Below are positions 49,919 through 58,219 of a stretch of 64,000 bases of DNA, in pieces; the first letter of the stretch is position 1, and every line of letters starts with the position of its first letter. The position numbers and the translations under genes were made by a program. Source of the stretch: JAHECW01 sp964641415 (GTDB lineage Bacteria; Acidobacteriota; Thermoanaerobaculia; Thermoanaerobaculales; Sulfomarinibacteraceae); NCBI GenBank assembly GCA_964641415.1, contig CAZXMW010000005.1:1-64000 (forward strand), read 5' to 3'. The notes beneath the pieces are model-generated. The model ran no database searches. It had not been told where the DNA came from and was given only the letters and a program-made list of their open reading frames with translations.

Positions 49919-51082
49919 CTACGCCATCTCGAGCAGATACGCGAAGCCCATTCCGCCACCGATGCACATGGTCACGATGCCGCGCTTGGCGCCGCGGCGT
50001 TTGAGCTCGCCGAGGATCTTGACCGTCAGAACGGCGCCGGTCGCGCCGAGCGGATGTCCGGTGGCGATGGCGCCGCCGTTGACGTTGGTCTTTTCGGGGT
50101 CGAGTCCGAGCTCGTTGACGCAGTACACCGACTGGCTGGCGAATGCCTCGTTGATCTCGACCAGGTCGATGTCGTCGAGGGTCATGCCGGTCTTGGCGAG
50201 GAGCTTGGGAACCGCCTTGACCGGCCCGATGCCCATGATGTCGGGCTCGACACCGGCCACCGCCCATTGGCGGACGAACGCGATCGGTTCGAGACCGAGC
50301 TCGGCGGCCCGATCGTCGCCCATGATCACCACGGCGGCGGCGCCGTCGTTGATCTGTGACGCATTCCCCGCAGTCACGGTGCCTTTGGGATCAAAGACCG
50401 GTTTGAGCCGGGCCAACCCCTCGACGGTGGTGTCGGCGCGCGGGCCCTCGTCCTTGGAGAACACCAGCTCCTTCCATGAACCGTTGACCCGGGTCCGCAC
50501 CCCGAGGGGCACGATTTCTTCGGCAAAGACTCCCGACTCGAGAGCGGCCACCGCTTTCTTGTGTGAGTTGCAGGCGAACTCGTCCTGGATCTCCCGGGTG
50601 ATGCCGAACTTCCGCGCGACCACCTCGGCGGTGGTTCCCATGGCGGCGTAGGCGTTGGGGAGGTCCTCCATCAGCTGGGGGTAGGCGATGGGTTTGTTGC
50701 CGCCCATCTCGACCATGGACATGGATTCGAGCCCTCCGGCGATGATGATGTCGGCATTGCCGGCTCGGATCGTGTCGGCGGCCAGTGCGATGGTCTGTGA
50801 GCCCGAGCAGCAGAACCGGTTGACGGTCATGGCGGGGACATCGACCGGGAAGCCGGCGGCCAGAGAGACCAGCCGCGCGACATTCATACCCTGCTCGCCT
50901 TCGGGCATGGCGCAGCCGAGGATGATGTCGTCGACCATGGCCTTGTCGAGCCCTGGGGTGCGCTCGACCAGCGCTTCGAGCATCTTGGATGTGAAGAACT
51001 CCGGTCGGGTGTCCTTGAGGCTGCCCTTCTTGGCCCGACCGATGGGCGTTCTCGCGACTGAAACGATGACGGCTTCTCGCAT
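49919..51082 (-). CDS. fadA: Acetyl-CoA C-acyltransferase (thiolase)
   Basis: Catalyses the thiolytic last step of fatty-acid beta-oxidation. The 387-residue enzyme has the nucleophile Cys91 in VNRFCCSGSQ, the active-site His in GGAIATGHPLGATGA, and the C-terminal cysteine in MCIGGGMGFAYL. It is closest in look to FadA/FadI-type ketoacyl-CoA thiolases. It lies 13 bases after the FadN gene on the same strand, forming a fadN-fadA operon. The arrangement of a dehydrogenase-hydratase with HAD domain first and thiolase second matches the Bacillus fadNAE operon, without fadE. The 3-prime end is closed by the bidirectional hairpin. Confidence 0.95.
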   Translation of the reverse strand: MREAVIVSVARTPIGRAKKGSLKDTRPEFFTSKMLEALVERTPGLDKAMVDDIILGCAMPEGEQGMNVARLVSLAAGFPVDVPAMTVNRFCCSGSQTIALAADTIRAGNADIIIAGGLESMSMVEMGGNKPIAYPQLMEDLPNAYAAMGTTAEVVARKFGITREIQDEFACNSHKKAVAALESGVFAEEIVPLGVRTRVNGSWKELVFSKDEGPRADTTVEGLARLKPVFDPKGTVTAGNASQINDGAAAVVIMGDDRAAELGLEPIAFVRQWAVAGVEPDIMGIGPVKAVPKLLAKTGMTLDDIDLVEINEAFASQSVYCVNELGLDPEKTNVNGGAIATGHPLGATGAVLTVKILGELKRRGAKRGIVTMCIGGGMGFAYLLEMA

Positions 51083-51095
51083 GGCTACTCCCTCT

Positions 51096-53522
51096 TCAGT
51101 TCCGCAGCGGCTTGTTGTTGACCAGCATGTACTTGATCCGGTCCTGGGTCTTGGGCTCGCCGCACAGCGAGAGGAACGCCTCGCGCTCGAGGTCGAGGAT
51201 GGTCTGCTCGTCGACCGGATCGTTGATCGTCGTGTCGCCGCCGGTGAGGATCCGACCGAGGTGGGTGGCGATCTTCTCGTCGTGTGACGAGATCCAGTGG
51301 GTCAGCTTCATGTTGTGAAGCATCATCTTGAGCGTTGCCAGCCCTTCTTCGCCCGGTAGTCTGTAGGTCTTCGGCATCGGCGGCGTGTAACCCTCCTCAG
51401 CCATGGCGATGGCCATTCGTTTGGCGGTCCACAGCTGCTGTTCGCGGTTGATCTCCACCTTGTCGTAGGGCCGCAGGAACTTGCGGTCGCGAGCTTCCTC
51501 GCCCGACGTGGCGACCTTGGCCATACCGATGTTCTCGAAGGCGGTCCGGATGAAGGGAATCTGCGACAGCACCGGCTGATCGATGCCCTCGAGCACTCGC
51601 TCGAGCATGTACAGGCAGCCGCCGCCGGCCGGAATGACGCCGACCCCGACCTCGACCAGCCCGATGTACGACTCGGCGGCGGCGCACACCCGGTCGGCGC
51701 CCATGGTAATCTCACAACCGCCGCCGAAGGTGAAGCCGAAGGGCGCTGAGATCACCGGGACCGAAGCGCGGCGCAGACCGATGGTCATGCCCTGGAAGAT
51801 CCCGATCATCTCTTCGAGCCCGGCCCACTGGTCGGCTTGAACCGCCTCGAGGATCGCGAGCAGGTTGGCGCCTGCGCTGAAGTTCTCCCCCTGGTGGTGG
51901 ATGACGAGACCGCGGAAGTCGCGCTCAGCGATCTCGACGCCCTTGATCATGACTTCGGTGATGAACTCGTCGACCGGGTTGAGCTTCGGTTGCAGGGTCG
52001 AGTGGAACTCGATGCAGGCGATCCCGTCGCCGATGTCGACCAGGGAGGCGCCGCGGTTGCCGAAGACGACCTTGCGTTCATCGAGCTTGATCTGGGACAG
52101 CACCAGGAAGGACTCGGGCTTCGGCTCGGCAACGTGGGTCGAGGACGTGGGATCGTACACGCTGCGGCCGTCGGCCGACTCGACGTAGAAGCTGTCGTGA
52201 CCGGCGACGAGCATGTCCTCGACCCATTTCGCGGGCTCGACTCCGTCGGCGGTCATCCGGTCGACGGTGGCCTTGACGCCGAGCGCGTCCCAGGTTTCGA
52301 ACGGTCCGAGAGCCCAGTTGAAGCCCCATTTGAGTGCGTTGTCGACATCGACGAGGGTGTCGGAGATCTCGCCGATCCGGCGCGATGTGTAGGCGAGGGT
52401 GTCACGCAGCACGGCCCACGCGAACCGACCGGCTCGGTCGTCGGTCTCGACCAGCTGCTTGATTCTCTGGCCGACATCGTTGGTCTTCTTGGCCTTGCCC
52501 AATGACGGGTACTTGTAGGTCTGCTTGGGCCTCTTTTCTCCGGTCTTCCAGTCCAGAACGAGCTTGGTCTTGGACCCGTCGGGGTTCTTCTGAATGCCGG
52601 TGAAGCCGCCCTTGTCCTTGGTCTTGCGGCCGAGCGCGCCGTCGGCGATGAGCTTTTCGACGAAGTCCGGAACCGTGAACAGCTCGCGCTCCTCGTCGTC
52701 CGGGCAGCCGTCGGCGATGGTCTTGATGACGTGGGCCATGACGTCGATCCCGACGAGGTCGGCGGTGCCGAAGGTGGCGCTGCTCGGGTGGCCCATGGCC
52801 GGGCCCGTGATGGCGTCGACCTCGTCCACCTGGTAGTCCATTTCGATCATGTGGCGGAGCGTCGCGGCGATGCCGTAGACGCCGATGCGGTTGCCGACGA
52901 AGTTCGGCGTGTCCTTGCCGAAGACGATGCCCTTGCCGAGCCGGAAACGACCGAAGTCGGCGAAGAAGTCCGTGATCTCGGGCAGCGTGTGTTCGCCGGC
53001 AACGAGCTCGAGGAGCTTCATGTAACGGACCGGATTGAAGAAGTGGGTCACCAGGAAATGTTGCTTGAATTCGTCGGACCGGCCTTCGGTCATGCCCTTG
53101 ATCGACAGCCCCGATGTGTTGGACGAGACGATGGCGCCGGGCTTGCGGACCTCCTCGAGGCGCGCGAACATCTTCTGCTTGACGTCGAGCCTCTCGACAA
53201 CGACCTCGACGATCCAGTCGCACTCCGCCAGACGATCCCAGTCGTCGTCGAAGTTCCCGATCTCGATGAGGGGAAGGAAGCGCGGGCTGTACAGGGCCGC
53301 CGGCTTGCTCTTCTTGAGCCCCTGGAGCCCGTTGAGCGCGAACTTGTTGCGGAACCGCGGGTCCGATTCGGTCAAACCCTTCGAAATGTCGTCCTCGGTG
53401 AGGTCGGACGGCACGATGTCGAGCATCAATACCGGAATCCCGGCGTTGGCGAGGTGGGCGGCAATCCCGGAGCCCATGACTCCGGCTCCGAGAACTGCGG
53501 CCCGTTCGATCTTTCTAGGCAT
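51096..53522 (-). CDS. fadN: 3-hydroxyacyl-CoA dehydrogenase / enoyl-CoA hydratase (FadN type)
   Basis: An 808-residue bifunctional beta-oxidation enzyme. The NAD-binding dehydrogenase comes first (AAVLGAGVMGSGIAAHLANAG, then SSNTSGLSIKGMTEG, HFFNPVRYMKLLELV). The C-terminal HAD domain follows, and the crotonase-type hydratase is last (about 480-660; GLVIHHQGENFSAGANL, FGFTFGGGCEITMGADR). This is the order of Bacillus FadN, not Escherichia coli FadB. The first gene of the fadN-fadA operon. Upstream is a palindrome matching the Bacillus FadR arms and overlapping a likely promoter, so repression relieved by long-chain acyl-CoA is expected. The second hydratase motif, GVGVIPAGGGCLYML, is intact. 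Confidence 0.95.
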   Translation of the reverse strand: MPRKIERAAVLGAGVMGSGIAAHLANAGIPVLMLDIVPSDLTEDDISKGLTESDPRFRNKFALNGLQGLKKSKPAALYSPRFLPLIEIGNFDDDWDRLAECDWIVEVVVERLDVKQKMFARLEEVRKPGAIVSSNTSGLSIKGMTEGRSDEFKQHFLVTHFFNPVRYMKLLELVAGEHTLPEITDFFADFGRFRLGKGIVFGKDTPNFVGNRIGVYGIAATLRHMIEMDYQVDEVDAITGPAMGHPSSATFGTADLVGIDVMAHVIKTIADGCPDDEERELFTVPDFVEKLIADGALGRKTKDKGGFTGIQKNPDGSKTKLVLDWKTGEKRPKQTYKYPSLGKAKKTNDVGQRIKQLVETDDRAGRFAWAVLRDTLAYTSRRIGEISDTLVDVDNALKWGFNWALGPFETWDALGVKATVDRMTADGVEPAKWVEDMLVAGHDSFYVESADGRSVYDPTSSTHVAEPKPESFLVLSQIKLDERKVVFGNRGASLVDIGDGIACIEFHSTLQPKLNPVDEFITEVMIKGVEIAERDFRGLVIHHQGENFSAGANLLAILEAVQADQWAGLEEMIGIFQGMTIGLRRASVPVISAPFGFTFGGGCEITMGADRVCAAAESYIGLVEVGVGVIPAGGGCLYMLERVLEGIDQPVLSQIPFIRTAFENIGMAKVATSGEEARDRKFLRPYDKVEINREQQLWTAKRMAIAMAEEGYTPPMPKTYRLPGEEGLATLKMMLHNMKLTHWISSHDEKIATHLGRILTGGDTTINDPVDEQTILDLEREAFLSLCGEPKTQDRIKYMLVNNKPLRN

Positions 53523-53612
53523 GGATCAACCTCCCGATATCAGTGATGGTGAGCCCCTGGACCGTCAGACGGTGTCGTCGACCGGTTTGGTCGCGGCAGG
53601 GGTGACGTCTGA

Positions 53613-53630
53613 TGAATGAACACTCATTCA
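53613..53630. promoter_or_regulatory. FadR-like (TetR family) operator upstream of fadN
   Basis: TGAATGA-ACAC-TCATTCA, a perfect 7-4-7 inverted repeat whose arms equal the Bacillus subtilis FadR (YsiA) box arms, about 90 bases upstream of fadN. It lies directly downstream of a probable -10 box on the minus strand. Confidence 0.75.
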
Positions 53631-53658
53631 TTCTGAACCATCTGCCGCGAGTTGGCAA
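53630..53658 (-). promoter_or_regulatory. Probable fadN promoter
   Basis: On the minus strand, TTGCCA (53658-53653), 17 bases, then CAGAAT (53635-53630). The -10 box touches the FadR-like palindrome, which would sit over the start of transcription. Confidence 0.5.
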
Positions 53659-53915
53659 GAGCCGGATCCGAATGGCAGCGGAACGACCAGCGTCTGACCG
53701 GGTATCATCCGGAACGGCGAGTTCTATCTCTAGATTTTACTTGGACTTCAGTGAATTGTGCAGAGGGGCTCCCGGAAGATTGTCGCGCTGCGGCAACGAC
53801 GTGGCGCCACCGACGCCACGAACGGCAGCGACCCTGTCCGCGGTCCGCGCACCGGAATCGGGATAGAATGGCCGAGGGAGATCGTCCGCGAGAATCGCCA
53901 TCTCAAGGGAGAACG
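53659..53915. other. Intergenic, no convincing gene
   Basis: Part of the 545-base space between divergent fadN and the beta-barrel gene. Open frames crossing it have no recognisable product. Bases 53876-53909 (GAGATCGTCCGCGAGAATCG then CCATCTCAAGG) resemble the right end of the dispersed 160-bp element. An AT-rich stretch with TTGAAA at 53946 and TATA-like words near 53967 may hold the promoter of the downstream barrel gene. Confidence 0.5.
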
Positions 53916-54017
53916 ATGCAAACCGGCCTGGACACTCTGTCCGAATTGAAATATGTTATCCTCTTTTATATCGTGTATGGAGTGGTCGTATCAAGTACGA
54001 ATCCTGAGTTGTCGTGA
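53916..54017 (+). CDS. Possible 33-residue membrane peptide
   Basis: A short frame, MQTGLDTLSELKYVILFYIV and 13 more residues, with AAGGGAG four bases before the ATG and one membrane-length hydrophobic stretch. It ends 50 bases before the beta-barrel gene. The composition is more AT-rich than the flanks. It may be a leader peptide or a chance frame; the ribosome site is the main support. Confidence 0.3.
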   Translation: MQTGLDTLSELKYVILFYIVYGVVVSSTNPELS

Positions 54018-54067
54018 CGATCATGACGAGAACAACAGCTTCGGCAACGCAACTCGAGGAAGGATCC

Positions 54068-55321
54068 ATGATCAACCTCAGACCTCAGCTTGCGATGTGC
54101 CTCGCGGTGCTGGTACTGGCGGCGCCGACGGCGTTCGCCCAGCAGGGCCAGGGTGAGCTCGAACCCCCGAACGCCCAGTCTGGAAAGGTCAATCCCAATC
54201 CGAGCGAGGCGATCCCGATCGGACCGTTCCTGTTCAGCCCCGCGGTGCAGCTCAACTGGCAGCACCGCGACAATATCTTCTTCACGCCCGAGAATGAGGT
54301 CTCGGATCAGGTTCTGATGGCCCGCGCTCGTCTCCAGTTCGAGCTGCCGATCTACGAATCCTATGTTCTGTTTTCGTACACGCCACAGTACCGCGCGTAC
54401 AGCGACTACGAGCTTGATGACAAGTGGGGACATTTCATCGACGTTCTCGGCGGTTTTGAATTCTCGAACGGAGTTGTCCTGGAGACCACGTACAAGTATA
54501 TGGAAGGCAACCTCGAGACCCGCGAGGTCGATCCGGGCGGCGAGCTGGTGTGGGGCGATCGGCTGTTCAAGAAGCACTTCGCGGCGGCGCGTCTCGACTA
54601 CTGGATCACGAACACCGACGGGCTCACCATCTTCGCCGACTACACGGATCTGTCGCACGAGGATCCAGATCTGTTCTACGACTACACGCGGCTGATCGCA
54701 GGAGCCGGGTGGCTGCACCAGATCAGCGAGGTGCTGGTCCTGAACCTGGCCTACCGCCACACCGAGTTCGAGCCGACCCAGACCGTCGAGTTTCGCGAGT
54801 CGAGCTCCGACGAGCTGACGGTGGGGCTGCGCGGCAATGTCAGCCCGGTGGTTGCGACCGAGCTCGTCGTCGGCTACCGGAACACGTCGTACAACGTCCA
54901 GCCCGGCGACCCGCCGGTGAGCGACTTCAGCGGCTTCATCATGAACGGCTGGGTCAACTGGGAGCTCGGCCACGGGTCGTCACTCAGGCTCGACCTGCTG
55001 CGCTCGGACTACCCGTCGAACTACGGCATCAACGCCAACTACGTCGCGACCGGCGGCAGCCTGCAGTATCAGTTCGACCGGCACCGTTTCTACGCCCAGG
55101 CCCGGGCCCGCTATCAGGTCAACGACTACGAGCTGCCCGACATCAGCACCGGCGAAGACCGCGAGGATCCGATCACGACCTACGCTCTCGGTCTGGGCTA
55201 CCGTTTCGGTCCGTACATTTCGTTGTGGGGCGGCTACCTCCGTGAGAACAGGGACTCGACGATCCACCAGTATTCCTACGACTACAACGTCTTCACCCTC
55301 GGGCTGGTGGTCGGATACTGA
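54068..55321 (+). CDS. Outer-membrane beta-barrel protein of polysaccharide export locus
   Basis: A 417-residue exported protein. The signal peptide ends AAPTAFA-QQ. The mature chain is a series of amphipathic strands with aromatic girdles and ends LGLVVGY with a C-terminal aromatic residue, as required for BAM insertion. It begins with IGPFLFSPAVQLNWQHRDNIFFTP, the pattern of the outer-membrane beta-barrel (BBP2-like, VpsM-type) proteins found beside polysaccharide exporters. About 16 strands can be counted by eye, which is approximate. ATG 54068 follows GAGGAAGGA. Directly downstream (46 bases) is a Wza-type export protein, which supports a role in export or outer-membrane passage of a polysaccharide. 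Confidence 0.85.
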   Translation: MINLRPQLAMCLAVLVLAAPTAFAQQGQGELEPPNAQSGKVNPNPSEAIPIGPFLFSPAVQLNWQHRDNIFFTPENEVSDQVLMARARLQFELPIYESYVLFSYTPQYRAYSDYELDDKWGHFIDVLGGFEFSNGVVLETTYKYMEGNLETREVDPGGELVWGDRLFKKHFAAARLDYWITNTDGLTIFADYTDLSHEDPDLFYDYTRLIAGAGWLHQISEVLVLNLAYRHTEFEPTQTVEFRESSSDELTVGLRGNVSPVVATELVVGYRNTSYNVQPGDPPVSDFSGFIMNGWVNWELGHGSSLRLDLLRSDYPSNYGINANYVATGGSLQYQFDRHRFYAQARARYQVNDYELPDISTGEDREDPITTYALGLGYRFGPYISLWGGYLRENRDSTIHQYSYDYNVFTLGLVVGY

Positions 55322-55367
55322 TCTGTTGTCGGACACCGATCGAGTGAAATTGTGGTACGGTCCGGCC

Positions 55368-56201
55368 ATGCGCCGGATGGTTGTTCTGTCGTGTCTCCTC
55401 GGGCTCGCCGCGTTCGTCATACCGGCCGGTGCAGACAGCGTCGTGGCGGAGGCGGGCTATCGGGTCGGCGCCGGGGACGTTCTCGACGTGGAGGCTTACA
55501 GCCACGACGAAATCTCGGGCCGGTTCGCGGTCGAGGAGACCGGAGAGGTCAGCTTTCCGCTACTCGGCAGGGTTCCGGTTGCGGGACGCACCACGGCCGA
55601 GGTCGCCGAGCTGCTGGAAACCCTCCTCGAAAAGGACTACTACGTCGACGTCCAGCTCCAGGTCGAGGTCGAGACCTTTCGGTCGCAGCCGGTCACCGTG
55701 CTCGGCGAGGTGTCCCGCCCCGGGACCTACTATCTGGAAGGTCGGACCGGGCTGCATACGATTCTCGCCGAGGCGGGCGGCCTCAAGACCTCAGCCGGGC
55801 CGGTGGTCGAGCTGCGTCGTCTCGAAATGGTCGACAGCGAGGAGCGCCCGGTGGTCCGGATCTTCAGCACGGCTGCCCTGCTCACGGGAGAAGACGGCCG
55901 CGATGTCATTCTGAGGCCGGGCGACGTGATCTCGGTGTCGGCCAAGCAACGTTACTTCATCACCGGCGAGGTCGCCAGCCCGGGTCAGTACGATCTGACG
56001 CCCGACATGACCCTGATGCAGGCGATCTCGCAGGCCGGCGGTCAGGGGAAGTTCGCGTCGCAAAGCGTCGAGGTGCACCGGGGCGGCAATGGGGACAAGG
56101 AGATCCACGAGTTCGACCTGGCCCAGATCCGCAAGGGCCGGATCCCGGACCCGACCATCGAGGCCGGCGACGTCGTCATCATCCGACGGCGCTTTTTCTG
56201 A
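55368..56201 (+). CDS. Polysaccharide biosynthesis/export protein (Wza-like, SLBB)
   Basis: A 277-residue exported protein. After a signal peptide (VVLSCLLGLAAFVIPAGA) comes the polysaccharide-export domain with YRVGAGDVLDVEAYSHDEIS and VSFPLLGRVPVAGRTTAEVA. Two SLBB domains follow (VTVLGEVSRPGTYYLEG and YFITGEVASPGQYDLTPDMT), and the C-terminus DVVIIRRRFF completes the fold. There is no lipobox cysteine, unlike Escherichia coli Wza, so it is either periplasmic or anchored differently. Probably forms the periplasmic/outer-membrane channel together with the preceding barrel. No polymerase, flippase or tyrosine kinase is adjacent in the window. Confidence 0.92.
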   Translation: MRRMVVLSCLLGLAAFVIPAGADSVVAEAGYRVGAGDVLDVEAYSHDEISGRFAVEETGEVSFPLLGRVPVAGRTTAEVAELLETLLEKDYYVDVQLQVEVETFRSQPVTVLGEVSRPGTYYLEGRTGLHTILAEAGGLKTSAGPVVELRRLEMVDSEERPVVRIFSTAALLTGEDGRDVILRPGDVISVSAKQRYFITGEVASPGQYDLTPDMTLMQAISQAGGQGKFASQSVEVHRGGNGDKEIHEFDLAQIRKGRIPDPTIEAGDVVIIRRRFF

Positions 56202-56223
56202 GCGCGGCCGCGCGGCGCACAGG

Positions 56224-56252
56224 TTGACACCTCGGTGGGCGGGACGTACGAT
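56224..56252 (+). promoter_or_regulatory. Strong sigma-70 type promoter
   Basis: TTGACA at 56224-56229, a 17-base spacer, TACGAT at 56247-56252, upstream of the small exported-protein gene at 56279. Confidence 0.75.
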
Positions 56253-56278
56253 AAGTCGAGAGCACACGGAGGTCTCAT

Positions 56279-56737
56279 ATGCGATGGCTGTTGACGGTAT
56301 GCGCGATGCTCCTTTTGACCCCTGCCGTGGCGGTCGCCCAGGGTGATCCGAAGGACGTCCGCTACGAGGGCGCCATCACCCATGGTGAGGCCGCCCAGCT
56401 CATGCTCAAGATCGCCGCCGGTTACGCCGAGGCGACGCCCGATCCCCAGTCCGCGCACGAGCGGCTCCAGAGCTGGGGCATCGTGCCGGTGACCTGGGCT
56501 TGGGACGACCCGCTGCTGCACGGCGAGCTGGCTCAGATGCTCGAGCACCTCGGAATCGAATACCTGCCCGCCAAGGCCGACTCGCCGGTATCCGGGGTTT
56601 TTCTCGAGGCGCTGCTGTGGCGCGAGGTGACCAAGCTCCGCGACTACCACGCAAAACGTCTCGGCCACGGATTCTCGGCCAACCACGTGCTCGACGCTGG
56701 CGTCGACCGGGCGGTCAGTCCATCGGACTTCAACTGA
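56279..56737 (+). CDS. Small exported protein of unknown function
   Basis: A 152-residue protein with a clear signal peptide (LLTVCAMLLLTPAVAVAQG). The mature part is helical (ITHGEAAQLMLKIAAGYAEA, ELAQMLEHLGIEYLPAKADS), with Trp-rich WGIVPVTWAWDDPLLHGEL in the middle. It resembles no family I know well; a remote S-layer-homology-like pattern is possible. A near-consensus promoter and ACGGAGGTC before the ATG suggest strong expression, and a terminator lies about 40 bases downstream, so it is a single-gene unit. Its position directly after the polysaccharide exporter is the only functional clue. Confidence 0.7.
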   Translation: MRWLLTVCAMLLLTPAVAVAQGDPKDVRYEGAITHGEAAQLMLKIAAGYAEATPDPQSAHERLQSWGIVPVTWAWDDPLLHGELAQMLEHLGIEYLPAKADSPVSGVFLEALLWREVTKLRDYHAKRLGHGFSANHVLDAGVDRAVSPSDFN

Positions 56738-56773
56738 ACGAGACCGGACGAAAAGCGTCACACGACACGATCC

Positions 56774-56804
56774 ACGAGGCGGCTCAGGCCGCCTCGTTTG
56801 GTTT
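56774..56804 (+). terminator. Rho-independent terminator
   Basis: A ten-base-pair perfect stem ACGAGGCGGC/GCCGCCTCGT with loop TCAG, followed by TTTGGTTT. Confidence 0.85.
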
Positions 56805-56875
56805 GGTGGGCCGAGGTACACTCGCGTGGCTCGCTGCGGAAGCCGCGACCGTTCCCGAAAAGGAGGCACTTCGAC

Positions 56876-57658
<783 letters not shown>

Positions 57659-57695
57659 ACGGCCGTCGTCGGATCGCCGGACGCACGAATCGTCC

Positions 57696-57724
57696 TTGAT
57701 GCGACGGCCGAAGCCTCGTAGTAT
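57696..57724 (+). promoter_or_regulatory. Sigma-70 type promoter of DUF1844 operon
   Basis: TTGATG at 57696-57701, 17 bases, TAGTAT at 57719-57724, about 30 bases before the GTG at 57755. Confidence 0.6.
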
Positions 57725-57754
57725 TGTTGCATACGAGTATGTGAGGAGGACCGC

Positions 57755-58219
57755 GTGAGCGAAGGTGGTGATGGGCCGAGCAAGATCAAGGTTGTGGATC
57801 GGCGACGTTTCGACGACAGCGGAGAGCCGAGGCCGGATCGTCCGGCGCCCGAGCCCAAACCGAAACCGGAACGCCAGGATCCGCTGACCGGATCGGTCGG
57901 GGATGGGCGGACGGCAGCGCCAGACAGTGCCGGCCCGGCCCCCGGGGCTTCGGCAACAGTGCCCGGTGAAGGGTCGACTGCCGATGCGGCGGGCTCGCCG
58001 TTGTTTCTGGAGCTTGTCGCGGCGCTCGCTCAACAGGCGGAGATCCTCATCACCGGCGGCCAGGGCCTCCCCGCTCAGCCTGCCGAGGCACAACGGGTCA
58101 TCGACTATCTCGGTGTTCTGGAGAGCAAGACCCGTGGCAATCTTTCGTCCGAAGAGAAGCAGATTCTGTCCAATGTAATTTTCCAGCTCCGGACACTCTA
58201 CGTTCAACAGGCAAGATGA
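57755..58219 (+). CDS. DUF1844 domain protein
   Basis: A 154-residue protein. The N-terminal 75 residues are a Pro/Asp/Arg-rich unstructured tail beginning IKVVDRRRFDDSGEPRPD, as in other family members. The C-terminal DUF1844 helical domain follows: LFLELVAALAQQAEILITGG, then AQRVIDYLGVLESKTRGNLS and QILSNVIFQLRTLYVQQA. DUF1844 proteins are common in acidobacteria and deltaproteobacteria and have no assigned function. It starts at a GTG eight bases after GAGGAGG and overlaps the next gene (ATGA), so it leads a three-gene operon. Confidence 0.88.
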   Translation: MSEGGDGPSKIKVVDRRRFDDSGEPRPDRPAPEPKPKPERQDPLTGSVGDGRTAAPDSAGPAPGASATVPGEGSTADAAGSPLFLELVAALAQQAEILITGGQGLPAQPAEAQRVIDYLGVLESKTRGNLSSEEKQILSNVIFQLRTLYVQQAR

